Below are positions 35,451-43,299 of a stretch of 64,000 nt of DNA, piece by piece. The DNA comes from Bradyrhizobium septentrionale. GTDB taxonomy: Bacteria > Pseudomonadota > Alphaproteobacteria > Rhizobiales > Xanthobacteraceae. The stretch spans positions 186,001-250,000 of the forward strand of contig NZ_CP088285.1 in assembly GCF_011516645.4 (NCBI RefSeq). Direction: 5' to 3'. The position numbers and the translations under genes were made by a program. Within the stretch, counting starts at the first letter, position 1, and each line of letters opens with the position of its first letter. Below the pieces are notes generated by a model. The model was not told where the DNA came from, made no database searches, and saw only the letters and a program-made list of their open reading frames with translations.

Positions 35451-35939
35451 ATGACCACCGTCGTGTTCAACCGTCGCAACCTCCTCGCCGCTGGCGGCTC
35501 CGTCCTGGCAACCGGAGTTGCCGGGCTCCTGTTGCCCGCCCGCGCGGAAGGCCTCGCACCGACCGATTCGATGTTGGGCGGGTCGAACAACTACCGCAAG
35601 GGCGCGGCGATCGTGGACCGGATCGGCAAGGGCGGCTTCTGGATGAGCGGCACCGTACGCCGCGCCGGCGACGGGGCTCCACTCGCCGGGCAGCGCATCC
35701 AGATTTGGGCGCACACGACCGAAGGGCAGGAGCACGAGCCGCAGAGTCATGGAGCCACGCTCACCGACAAGGACGGGGCGTTCCGTCTCGAGATGCCACA
35801 GATCATTCCCATCTTTGGCCAACCGCATGGTCACCTCGCCTATGACAGCGGTGAATTCAAAACCGTCTTCCTGCGTCCCATCATGCGGAGCGCAAAAGAT
35901 ACCAGCCTGGAGGCGCACTTCGTCCTTCAGCCGGCCTGA
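35451..35939 (+). CDS. Tat-exported intradiol-dioxygenase-like protein
   Basis: A 162-aa protein with a twin-arginine signal (NRRNLLAAGG, RR at 8-9, then a hydrophobic stretch to ARA at 30-32). The mature part has the transthyretin-like beta sandwich typical of intradiol ring-cleavage dioxygenases: GTVRRAGDGAPLAGQRIQIWAHTTEG, TLTDKDGAFRLEMP and a His-x-His (H126, H128) where these enzymes bind iron. It is short, and the usual Tyr ligands are not obvious, so it may be a non-catalytic or altered relative. A strong AGGAGG precedes the ATG. The ferric-reductase-like membrane gene follows after 20 bp. Confidence 0.75.
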   Translation: MTTVVFNRRNLLAAGGSVLATGVAGLLLPARAEGLAPTDSMLGGSNNYRKGAAIVDRIGKGGFWMSGTVRRAGDGAPLAGQRIQIWAHTTEGQEHEPQSHGATLTDKDGAFRLEMPQIIPIFGQPHGHLAYDSGEFKTVFLRPIMRSAKDTSLEAHFVLQPA

Positions 35940-35959
35940 CCGGGTTGGGATCAAAAAGG

Positions 35960-36589
35960 ATGAGATTGGCCCGGGTAACCCTGATCTGGGCCGCTCTTGG
36001 AGCCGCCGTTTGCGTGCCGATCGCCGCTGCAGCGGCGAGCCCGCTGCTCGCATGGCGCGGTCCGATCTACATCCTGGCCGGATTCGCAGGAATTATCGCA
36101 CTGGGTCTTGTGCTCGTTCAGCCTTTACTGATTGGCGGCTACCTGCCGGGACTGGCGGCTTATCGTGGACGGCGTGCACATCACTGGATCGGAGGCACGC
36201 TGGTCGTGGCGGTGCTGGTCCACGTCGGGGGCCTTTGGATCACCAGTCCGCCGGACATGATTGACGCCCTTCTCTTCTCATCGCCGACGCCGTTTTCGCC
36301 GTGGGGTGTGATCGCCATGTGGGCAATCTTCGCCGTCGCGCTTTTGGCGGCACTGCGTCGGCGATTGGGACTGCGACCGCGAACGTGGCGCATTGCTCAC
36401 ATGTCCCTTGCGGTGGTCATCGTCGCAGGGAGTGTGGTCCATGGCATGCTGGTCGAGGGGACGATGGAGACGGTGTCGAAGGCGGCCCTTTGCGCACTGG
36501 TCCTCGGCGCGACCATAAAAGTCATGGCTGACTTGCGGGTGTGGCGAAAGCGAGCGACGTCGCGCGCGGAGAGGATTGTGCGACAGTAG
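35960..36589 (+). CDS. Ferric-reductase-like transmembrane (bis-heme b) protein
   Basis: A 209-aa inner-membrane protein with about six helices. His74 and His88, and His147 and His161, are each spaced by 14 residues, the pattern that ligates two stacked hemes in NOX/FRE and MsrQ-type proteins. No flavin or NADPH domain is attached, as in MsrQ. It follows the Tat-exported protein closely and probably exchanges electrons with it. A TTG at 35945 is an alternative start. Confidence 0.83.
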   Translation: MRLARVTLIWAALGAAVCVPIAAAAASPLLAWRGPIYILAGFAGIIALGLVLVQPLLIGGYLPGLAAYRGRRAHHWIGGTLVVAVLVHVGGLWITSPPDMIDALLFSSPTPFSPWGVIAMWAIFAVALLAALRRRLGLRPRTWRIAHMSLAVVIVAGSVVHGMLVEGTMETVSKAALCALVLGATIKVMADLRVWRKRATSRAERIVRQ

Positions 36590-36652
36590 ACCAGGCGGAA
36601 TTGATAGCGATACGGATCATCGGAACGTATTCCGAGTTGGGTCACTTGAGCC

Positions 36653-37357
36653 TCAAATCGACCGCATCAGGCCACCATCGACGCGGATGTTCTGGCCGGT
36701 GATGTAGGCCGCGCCGTCGGAGACGAGAAACGCGATGGTTGCGGCAATCTCCTCCGCCTTGCCGTAGCGCTTCATCGGCACGCTGTCGCGGCGCTCGTCG
36801 GTTGCCGGCAAGCTGTCGATCCAGCCCGGCAACACATTGTTCATGCGGACATTGTCGGCCGCATAGCTGTCGGTGAACAGTTTTGTGAACGCGGCAAGCC
36901 CGGCGCGGAACACCGCCGAGGTCGGAAACATCGCGCTCGGCTCGAATGCCCAGGCGGTGGAGATGTTGACGATCGTGCCGGATTTTTGCGCCTGCATGAC
37001 CGGTGCGACGAGACGCGTCGGGCGGATCACGTTCATCAGATAGACGTCGAGCCCGGTGTGCCACTGCTCATCAGTCAGCTCCAGCACGCCCGCACGCGGG
37101 CCGTGGCCGGCGCTGTTGACCAGGGCATCGATGCGGCCCCAGCGCGCCATCACGCCGTCGACGGTGCGCTTCAGATCATCGTTCGAACGGTTGGAGCCGG
37201 TGAAGCCAATGCCGCCGAGTTCGCCGGCCAGCGCCTCGCCCTTGCCCGATGACGACAGGATCGCGACGCGAAAGCCATCGGCGGCAAGCCGCCGTGCCGC
37301 CGCCGCGCCCATGCCGCTGCCGCCTGCGGTGACGAGTGCGACCTTCTCCAAAGCCAT
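36653..37357 (-). CDS. SDR-fold protein lacking the YxxxK catalytic pair
   Basis: A 234-aa Rossmann protein of the short-chain dehydrogenase/reductase type. The NAD(P) motif is TAGGSGMG at about 9-16, NSAG is a variant of NNAG, and the end ITGQNIRVDGG is typical. In the active site NIST is followed by SAVFR where YSASK is expected, so the catalytic Tyr and Lys are replaced by Ser and Arg. Either a different chemistry or a binding role is likely. The start at 37357 was chosen by alignment; the frame is open to 37402. Confidence 0.85.
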   Translation of the reverse strand: MALEKVALVTAGGSGMGAAAARRLAADGFRVAILSSSGKGEALAGELGGIGFTGSNRSNDDLKRTVDGVMARWGRIDALVNSAGHGPRAGVLELTDEQWHTGLDVYLMNVIRPTRLVAPVMQAQKSGTIVNISTAWAFEPSAMFPTSAVFRAGLAAFTKLFTDSYAADNVRMNNVLPGWIDSLPATDERRDSVPMKRYGKAEEIAATIAFLVSDGAAYITGQNIRVDGGLMRSI

Positions 37358-37447
37358 GACCTGATATCCCTGTGATGACGAACCTGGCGCAAGGTCTATC
37401 ATCAGGGATCGCGCGGCGCGACACCCGGTCTGCCGCGCAGTATCGCA

Positions 37448-37642
37448 CTATTTGCGGAATACCTGCTTTGAGCAGGCTTCGAACCGGGCGACCGGCCGGT
37501 CCATCTGCCACAGCTCGACATCATGGTGATCGACAAGACGGCTGGCCGATGTGACGGCCTGGTCGTCGTCGCTGCAATCCAGGTTGACCACGCCGATGGA
37601 TCGGCTGTGCGGTCCGACAATATAGGCGCGATATGCTGTCAT
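37448..37642 (-). CDS. Small hypothetical protein
   Basis: A 64-aa soluble protein (MTAYRAYIVGPHSRSIGVVNLDCSDD...) with GGAGG 5 bp before its ATG. The pattern of an opening beta strand, LDCSDDDQAV and ELWQMDRPVARF suggests a compact alpha/beta fold. Short proteins of this style are frequent in Bradyrhizobium; function unknown. Confidence 0.65.
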   Translation of the reverse strand: MTAYRAYIVGPHSRSIGVVNLDCSDDDQAVTSASRLVDHHDVELWQMDRPVARFEACSKQVFRK

Positions 37643-37861
37643 CTCTGCCTCCATGTTCTGCGCGCGCTCTGTTGGCGGGCTTGCGCGTCCGAAAAGTGGA
37701 CAAGAGGACGTATGAATTCGAGGGGGAATGCCCCGGTTTTGTGTAAAGACGGAATAGGCGCCGCCAGTTCACAGGGGATCGCGCGGCGTCTCCGGCCCGC
37801 GTTGCGTCACCGAATCAATTGACGCATGGTGACCGTCGGCCCTCCATCCTATCCTGACCGC

Positions 37862-38680
37862 ATGACATCCCTCCTCCGATACCTCGTCATCGCTGCCGTG
37901 CTGCTGGTCGCCGGTCCCACGCTGGCGCAGACGCCCTCCATCGTCGTTGCCTCTACGACATCGACCGAGCAATCCGGCCTGTTCGGCTATCTCTTGCCGC
38001 GCTTCACGCAGGCGTCGGGCATTGCCGTGAAGGCGGTCGCGGTCGGCACCGGCCAGGCGCTCGACATCGGACGGCGCGGCGATGCGGATGTCGTGTTCGT
38101 GCACGATCGCGTGGCCGAGGAGAAATTCCTGGCCGAGGGCTTTGCGACCAAACGGCATGACGTGATGTACAACGACTTCGTCATCGTCGGCCCGAAGGCC
38201 GATCCGGCGCACATTGCCGGCGACAAGGATGTCGCGGACGCCTTGCGCAAGATCGCCGCGACGAAATCCGCCTTCATCTCGCGCGGCGACCACTCCGGGA
38301 CGCATGAGGCCGAGTTGCGGCTCTGGAAGGATGCCGGTGTCGATCTCGGTTCCGCGAAGGGCCAGTGGTATCGCGAGATCGGCCAGGGCATGGGTCCGGC
38401 GCTCAACATGGCGTCGGCGTCGAATGCCTATGTGCTGTCAGACCGCGGCACCTGGCTGTCATTCAAGAATCGCGGCGAGCTCGCCGTGCTGACCGAAGGC
38501 GATAAGCGACTGTTCAATCAGTACGGCGTGATGCTGGTCAATCCGGCGAAGCATCCGACGGTGAAGGCGGGGGACGGACAAGCCTTTATCGACTGGCTGG
38601 TCTCGCAGGCTGGGCAGTCGGCCATCGCCGGCTACAAGGTCGGCGGCGAGCAGCTATTTTTCCCCAACGCCGCGCACTAG
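37862..38680 (+). CDS. tupA: TupA-like tungstate-binding periplasmic protein
   Basis: A 272-aa ABC-transporter solute-binding protein with signal peptide (1 to about 22, LAQ). ASTTSTEQSGL at 30-40 carries the S/TTTST oxyanion site of TupA-type proteins, and GTGQALDIGRRGDADVVFVHD and SRGDHSGTH are further family motifs. It would deliver tungstate (or molybdate) to a permease. The permease gene is convergent, overlapping its 3' end by 27 bp, which is unusual because tupABC normally form one operon. Confidence 0.88.
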   Translation: MTSLLRYLVIAAVLLVAGPTLAQTPSIVVASTTSTEQSGLFGYLLPRFTQASGIAVKAVAVGTGQALDIGRRGDADVVFVHDRVAEEKFLAEGFATKRHDVMYNDFVIVGPKADPAHIAGDKDVADALRKIAATKSAFISRGDHSGTHEAELRLWKDAGVDLGSAKGQWYREIGQGMGPALNMASASNAYVLSDRGTWLSFKNRGELAVLTEGDKRLFNQYGVMLVNPAKHPTVKAGDGQAFIDWLVSQAGQSAIAGYKVGGEQLFFPNAAH

Positions 38681-39352
38681 CAGAAACGCGATCGTGCTGA
38701 CACTGACGCTCAGCGCAAGCAGGATCACACCAAGGCCGAGACCGAGCGCCAGTTCCCCCTTGCTGGTTTCCAGCGCGATCGCCGTCGTCATCGTTCGCGT
38801 ATAGCCGCTGATATTGCCGCCCACGATGATGATGGCGCCGACCTCCGCGATGGCGCGGCCGAAGGCGGCGAGGAATGCGGTGAGAAGCGAGGCGCTGCCG
38901 AGCGAGAACAGCAGCGCAAGGCTGCGCAGGCGGGACAGGCCGTCGGTGCGTATCAGGTCGGCATATTCCGCCCACAGCAGCGCGACCGGACGATGCACCA
39001 GCGCGACCACGATCGGCGTGGCCAGGATGACCTGCGCCACCACCATCGCCGTCGGCGTGAACAACAGGCCGGCGAAGCCAAGCGGTCCCGAACGCGACAG
39101 CAGGAGATATAGCCCGAGCCCGACCACGACCGGCGGCAGGCCGAGACAGGCATTGGCGAGCACGATCACCACCTGCCGTCCGCGAAACCTTGATATCGCA
39201 AGCCAGCCGCCGATCGGCGCACCGATCAGAAGCGCGAGCAGGCTCGCCAGCAAGCTGACGCGCAACGACAATGCGACGATCCCGAGCAGCACCGGATCGC
39301 GACTGGCGATCAGTGACGCTGCCGCCGTGATCGACTGTGCGAAGTCATTCAT
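38654..39352 (-). CDS. tupB: TupB-like tungstate ABC transporter permease
   Basis: A 232-aa inner-membrane permease with 5-6 helices. The EAA-type loop AEYADLIRTDGLSRLRSLALLFSLGSASLLTAFLAAFGRAIAEVGAIIIVGGN contacts the ATPase. Matches the family partner of TupA, but runs toward tupA and shares its last 27 bp. No ATPase gene (tupC) is in the window, so it must be elsewhere or borrowed. Confidence 0.88.
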   Translation of the reverse strand: MNDFAQSITAAASLIASRDPVLLGIVALSLRVSLLASLLALLIGAPIGGWLAISRFRGRQVVIVLANACLGLPPVVVGLGLYLLLSRSGPLGFAGLLFTPTAMVVAQVILATPIVVALVHRPVALLWAEYADLIRTDGLSRLRSLALLFSLGSASLLTAFLAAFGRAIAEVGAIIIVGGNISGYTRTMTTAIALETSKGELALGLGLGVILLALSVSVSTIAFLLVRGVGEK

Positions 39353-39409
39353 GCCGGCCTTGCCCCGCCGAAGGTCCGCATCGCCAGTTGTGGGGGAGCG
39401 GTCAATCGC

Positions 39410-39793
39410 TCAAGCCGGCGCGCCGTTCTTGAGCAGCTTCGTCACGGCCGCGACCAGTTCGTCGGGCGAGAACGGCTTGTTCAGGAGCACGCTGTCCGGC
39501 ACGCCACGGGTCGGCCACTCGTCGCCGCCGCCGCCGGTGATGTAGAGCACCGGGAATGACGGATCGATCTCGCGGGCCCCGCGCGCCACGCGCCAGCCGT
39601 CGAGCCGGCCAAGCAGGCGGATGTCGGTGACCAGGGCACTGTATTTGGTTCGGAACGCCTTCAGCAGCGTCAGAGCTTCCTCGCCCGAGCCTGCGATCGC
39701 CGGCTCATAGCCGCCGTCCCTCAGGGCGTCCTCTACCATCATCTGAAGATCACGATCGTCTTCGATGACGAGAATGATCGGCACGTCTTGCAA
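39410..39793 (-). CDS. Stand-alone response-regulator receiver
   Basis: A 127-aa CheY-like receiver: ILVIEDD acidic pair at the start, phosphoacceptor Asp in ALVTDIRLLG, Thr in VLYITGGGGDEW and Lys in LLNKPFSPDELVAA. No output domain. Annotated from a TTG at 39793, which has GGGGG 6 bp upstream; a GTG lies two codons later, and the longer ATG start at 39868 adds unrelated residues. No histidine kinase is adjacent. Confidence 0.82.
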   Translation of the reverse strand: MQDVPIILVIEDDRDLQMMVEDALRDGGYEPAIAGSGEEALTLLKAFRTKYSALVTDIRLLGRLDGWRVARGAREIDPSFPVLYITGGGGDEWPTRGVPDSVLLNKPFSPDELVAAVTKLLKNGAPA

Positions 39794-39906
39794 AGCAATC
39801 CCCCAGTAACCAGCCGGCTGCGCCCAGCTGAACGAGCATATGCAGCAAATAGTGGCTACCGTTTGCACGGCATCCCCAGTAAAAATACGGAGTATCAGAC
39901 GCGTCC

Positions 39907-41124
39907 CTATTCGTCGGCGAATTCGTCTTCTTCGTTGACCCCCGCTTTACCCCGCGGAGCCGGCTTTCTGCCGCCGAGCGATCCTGTGACATAAGGTTCG
40001 CGCGTTGCATAGGGGTTACGGCCGCCGGCGCGTGCCGCGACCTCCTCGCCGGAGACGGCGGCCGGCTGGCAGATCAGGCGCCGGCTCGCCCGGCGCATCA
40101 GATCCACATGGATGTGGTCGTAGTGATAGACGTTGGAGCCTGGCGCCAGCACGGTGGTGAATTGCTGGCACGCGGCGGCCTGGATGTCGCGCAGGAAGCC
40201 CTGCTCTTCCGGCAGGCCCTTCCAGCCATCCTTCACGGTGATGCGGCGGCCGTCGGCGAGCGTGAAGGCTGCGATATCGAGCGCATTGCCGAACGCGTGC
40301 TCGGAAATATGCGCGTGCGAATTGCCGTTCATGCCGCGGCAGGAATAGGCCGAGATCTGCTTGATCTCGACGACGCGCGCGCCGAACCAGCGCTGCGCCG
40401 CCGGCTGCACGGAATCGGCGAGCCAGCGCTCGAGCACCGAGACGATCGGGCACGCCAGCGTCGCCGCCGGCTTCACTGCGACCGGACCGACCGTCCCGAC
40501 CGGGTTGCCACCTGACGGACCGAGCCGTGGCGGCGGCGCCGCCGCGCCGGGCGGCTGCTGCGAATACGGCGCCGGCGAGTAAGGCGCGGCCGCACTGTCG
40601 CGCCGCTGATTCGACGGCAGGCCCGGATAATAGGGTCGCTCGCCGCTGGCGTCGGGCGAGCCGTCAGGCGGCAGGTCGATCTCGTCCTGTTGCTGCGGAA
40701 CGCCGGGCGCCGACAGCGAGACCGGCCCGTTCGGCTGGCTACCGTAGCTCGGCTGGCCGACCGCTTGATCGGAGTATGGCGCCTGCGCGGGCGGCGGGGG
40801 CTGCCGGTTGATCGGCCAGCGCGGCTGGTTGCCGATCGCGGCCGGCGGACGCAGGCTGTCGTCGGCAAATCCGTAAGCCGAACTGGCTTCGCCGAGGGCG
40901 CCGACCTTGAGCGGGAACTCGGCGCCGCAGGCGCCGGGCCCGGAGATCGGATCGATACGGACGAGGTCGGCGCTTTCCTTGACCGCGCCGGATTTCAGGC
41001 AAGCGGCCTCGGCCTCGGCCCGCCACGGCTCGCGCTCTGCGGTCTGAAACAGACCGCGGCCGCAACCAGCAAGCGACACAAGGACAAGGGAGCCGACGAG
41101 ATACAAACGAACTCCACGCGTCAT
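39907..41124 (-). CDS. Extensin-family lipoprotein (D-Ala-D-Ala carboxypeptidase-like fold)
   Basis: A 405-aa outer- or inner-membrane lipoprotein: signal peptide ending in LAGC with the lipidated Cys at 21. A long Pro/Gln/Gly-rich linker (about 90-215) follows, then the extensin-like C-terminal domain. That domain shows SEHAFGNALDIAAF and HYDHIHVD, the zinc-binding pattern of LAS-type peptidases, so a peptidoglycan peptidase role is plausible. An acidic tail (NEEDEFADE) ends it. Inverted-repeat half-sites lie upstream of its start (41160-41190). Confidence 0.88.
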   Translation of the reverse strand: MTRGVRLYLVGSLVLVSLAGCGRGLFQTAEREPWRAEAEAACLKSGAVKESADLVRIDPISGPGACGAEFPLKVGALGEASSAYGFADDSLRPPAAIGNQPRWPINRQPPPPAQAPYSDQAVGQPSYGSQPNGPVSLSAPGVPQQQDEIDLPPDGSPDASGERPYYPGLPSNQRRDSAAAPYSPAPYSQQPPGAAAPPPRLGPSGGNPVGTVGPVAVKPAATLACPIVSVLERWLADSVQPAAQRWFGARVVEIKQISAYSCRGMNGNSHAHISEHAFGNALDIAAFTLADGRRITVKDGWKGLPEEQGFLRDIQAAACQQFTTVLAPGSNVYHYDHIHVDLMRRASRRLICQPAAVSGEEVAARAGGRNPYATREPYVTGSLGGRKPAPRGKAGVNEEDEFADE

Positions 41125-41159
41125 GGCGCGGAGGTTCTGCGAATTTGATTAAAGACTCT

Positions 41160-41407
41160 TCAACGCAATACGACGCGTTGATTTCAACGCTCCTTAACCA
41201 TGCGTTGGAACTCGGCAGAGCAACGCCTGCCCTGCCAGAGATCGATCATCTCGATCACCAGGTGCAGCGAACGACACCCTCGCCGCCATAGGACGACGTG
41301 ACGTCGAGAGCCCGCTTTCGAAGGTCAGCAACCGCCCGGAAGGCCCCGCAGGCACTGTCAGGTTCAGAGGTCCCCGGAAAATATTTGAGGACGCTTCAAC
41401 GCGTTGA
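41160..41407. promoter_or_regulatory. Cluster of TCAACGC/GCGTTGA half-sites
   Basis: TCAACGC (41160-41166), GCGTTGA (41175-41181) and TCAACGC (41184-41190), with an overlapping palindrome TCAACGCGTTGA at 41396-41407. They lie in the roughly 430-bp gap between the extensin gene (leftward) and a small membrane gene (rightward). The rest of the gap shows nothing recognisable. Confidence 0.5.
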
Positions 41408-41554
41408 TTCGACGCCGTTTTGATCCGGGTACCGCAATGCGGCATTGCCAGGGAAGTGCGGGCCGGACAGCAACGCTGACTTTTTCGACCAGGAACCGAT
41501 TGCTAGCTTCAGCGTTAATGCGGGCAGCGTTGTGAACCAAGGGAGCACCCCCCA

Positions 41555-41650
41555 ATGGATTTCGCGAGTCCTCTGCTGAGCAAGCTGAGCATTGTGGCCG
41601 CGTACATCGCGTTCGCCTTCGTCGGCGCCATCATTCTCGGCGTGTTCTAG
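41555..41650 (+). CDS. 31-residue single-span membrane peptide
   Basis: MDFASPLLSKLSI followed by a hydrophobic helix (VAAYIAFAFVGAIILGVF). GGGAG lies 8 bp before the ATG and a strong rho-independent terminator 25 bp after the stop, so this is a complete small transcription unit. Function unknown; small subunits of membrane complexes look like this. Confidence 0.65.
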   Translation: MDFASPLLSKLSIVAAYIAFAFVGAIILGVF

Positions 41651-41675
41651 GACATTCGACTTGGCATTGAGTTCA

Positions 41676-41713
41676 GCGCCCGGTGGCCACCCCGCCGGGC
41701 GCTTTACGTTTTT
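41676..41713 (+). terminator. Rho-independent terminator after the 31-aa gene
   Basis: Stem GCGCCCGG (41676-41683) / CCGGGCGC (41695-41702) followed by TTTACGTTTTT. Clear GC stem plus T-rich tail. Confidence 0.85.
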
Positions 41714-41726
41714 ATCAACACACACC

Positions 41727-41850
41727 CGCCCCGTCATCCTGATGAGGTGCGAGCTCTTGCGAGCCTCGAAGGATGCACGGCCACAATCGGGCCGTCGATC
41801 CTTCGAGACGGCCGCTGTGCGGCCTCCACGGGATGACGGATCAGGATGAC
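41727..41850. repeat. REP-like palindrome (CGTCATCCTGA family)
   Basis: Inverted repeat with CCGTCATCCTGAT at the left and ATCAGGATGACGG at the right, and TCGAAGGAT / ATCCTTCGA inside. It immediately precedes the left boundary repeat of the immunity-gene array. Confidence 0.75.
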
Positions 41851-41853
41851 GGG

Positions 41854-41930
41854 TCAAGAATTCGAGCAGCTCGATCCGGTGCTGCCGCCGTTCGTGAAAT
41901 CATGGCAGACCAGGCCGCGATTGTCGGGTC
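41854..41930 (-). pseudogene. 3' fragment of a small secreted-protein gene (copy of 46009-46085)
   Basis: On the minus strand this encodes [20 protein letters not shown] and ends SNS-stop, matching the last 23 codons of the intact gene at 46009-46353. About 70 of 77 bases agree by eye. It lacks any 5' part; coding similarity stops about 13 bp from the end of the first immunity-like gene. It forms the left member of the direct repeats that bracket the six-gene array. Confidence 0.82.
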
Positions 41931-41943
41931 GCGTCCGGTCGAA

Positions 41944-42561
41944 TTATTTTTGGATCGGCTTGAATTCGAAGCCACGGATTTTGTCGGCCTTCAAGGCCGC
42001 CACGATGACGTCATCCACAATCAACGTGCTTTTGGCATAGGTCAGGCGGAACGCGTGCGCTGCGCCGACGGCCTCCGGCCTCATCCTGACATCGATCAGA
42101 GCCCGATAGTTCTTGATGCCCGGGATGTTGTCATAATAGTTGATGACTGAGAGTTCCTCATCGATGCAGTCAAGCGTCCGCATGATGTAGACAAACCAGA
42201 AATCGGGACCAGGATTCGGCGCATCGCCGTAGTCGACCTCGACCTTGTGGAATACGAAAGCTTCCGGATCGAGCTTTTCGAACAAGACCTTCAGGCGATC
42301 CGAAATCAGCCAAATGCTAAGCGTGACTGGTTCCGCATCCAGGAATGCGGAACTGATGCGCTTACGCTCGAATCTGAACTGCGGCGGCTCGGAGAAATGC
42401 AACCCGCGAAAGGCCTGTTCTGGCCGCGGAAAGAAGCCCTTCATCTGCTCCTTCTTGTTCACCCATTTAGGATACTTCGACTTACTGGCGACCTTGAAAT
42501 CGACCTCAATCGAGTAATAACTCCGCGCTCCCTGAGCCGCGCGCTTGCCCCGATCGGTCAT
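41944..42561 (-). CDS. Imm11/DUF1629-like immunity protein A
   Basis: A 205-aa soluble protein with GGGAG before the ATG at 42561. It shares the array's core with its neighbours (SIWLISDRLKVLFEKLDPEAFVF, then a TLDCIDEE segment), but its N-terminal 60 residues are distinct. Imm11-type proteins neutralise contact-dependent or polymorphic toxins in the cytoplasm; the assignment is by motif resemblance. It is the last gene of the leftward array and lies next to the pseudogene fragment. No toxin is nearby. Confidence 0.65.
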   Translation of the reverse strand: MTDRGKRAAQGARSYYSIEVDFKVASKSKYPKWVNKKEQMKGFFPRPEQAFRGLHFSEPPQFRFERKRISSAFLDAEPVTLSIWLISDRLKVLFEKLDPEAFVFHKVEVDYGDAPNPGPDFWFVYIMRTLDCIDEELSVINYYDNIPGIKNYRALIDVRMRPEAVGAAHAFRLTYAKSTLIVDDVIVAALKADKIRGFEFKPIQK

Positions 42562-42603
42562 CAAACTCTCCCGTGACAATTCCGAGCGCTGCACCAAGCA
42601 GAA

Positions 42604-43248
42604 TCAATATCCGAGGTAATTTGCCGCATCTCTGAACCGGATGCCTTTCAGACCCGATTTCTTGCAGGCGTCCCTCAACTCCTGATCGCAGATGATCTGC
42701 GGCGTCAGAAATTGCAGCCGAAAGATATGCGCGGCTCGAACAACGTCACCTCTGAAAATAAGGCTGGCACCCCCAAGAAGACTGTAGCCCTTCCAGGGCC
42801 GCCCTTCATAATCTCTACGACTTATCTTGACGCGAGATGCGCCCTCATCGACCGCATCCAGAACGCGCAAGACATCGCAGAGCCAATAGTCAGGTCTATC
42901 TGTCCCATCACAATTCCGAACTGCGCATTTGACACAGGCGATTCCGGCGGGATCCACTGCCTCAAGCACTTGCTTTAGACGGTCCGACACCAGCCAGTAT
43001 TCGTGGTACATCTCCAGGTCTCGAGGGGGGCGACCGAGGGACCCTGCAATCAAGACACGGGGCGGCTCGTCGAAATCTGCAAAGCCGCGCTCGCCAACAG
43101 GCGGACCGAGGACTCTCCGTCCGCAGAGCAGGGCCGCCAAATTCTGGACCTCAAAGCCCGCTCCGCCGCCCTTCGTAATGTCTGGACCCATGAGATAGAA
43201 TTTCCGTGCTCTGGTCTTCGCACGCTTCTCGGCTGTTGGAATGGTCAT
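42604..43248 (-). CDS. Imm11/DUF1629-like immunity protein B
   Basis: A 214-aa soluble protein, paralogous to A, E and F: ARKFYLM near the start, FEVQNLAAL, EYWLVSDRLKQVLEAVDPAGIACVKC and the WLCDVLRVLDAVDE signature, in which the Asp-rich end is typical of the Imm11 family. Divergence from its paralogues is substantial, pointing to diversification rather than recent copying. The start at 43248 was set by alignment with the other members; the frame is open to 43293. Confidence 0.68.
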   Translation of the reverse strand: MTIPTAEKRAKTRARKFYLMGPDITKGGGAGFEVQNLAALLCGRRVLGPPVGERGFADFDEPPRVLIAGSLGRPPRDLEMYHEYWLVSDRLKQVLEAVDPAGIACVKCAVRNCDGTDRPDYWLCDVLRVLDAVDEGASRVKISRRDYEGRPWKGYSLLGGASLIFRGDVVRAAHIFRLQFLTPQIICDQELRDACKKSGLKGIRFRDAANYLGY

Positions 43249-43299
43249 GTCCGAACTTGCCCTGCCGTGTCTGCCGGTATGCGCTTCAACCATGACGAG

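Noticed and set aside
35082..36053. 323-codon leftward open frame across the Tat-protein gene
   Set aside because: It runs antisense to a gene with a clear twin-arginine signal and AGGAGG site, and its own product has no recognisable domain or coherent start.
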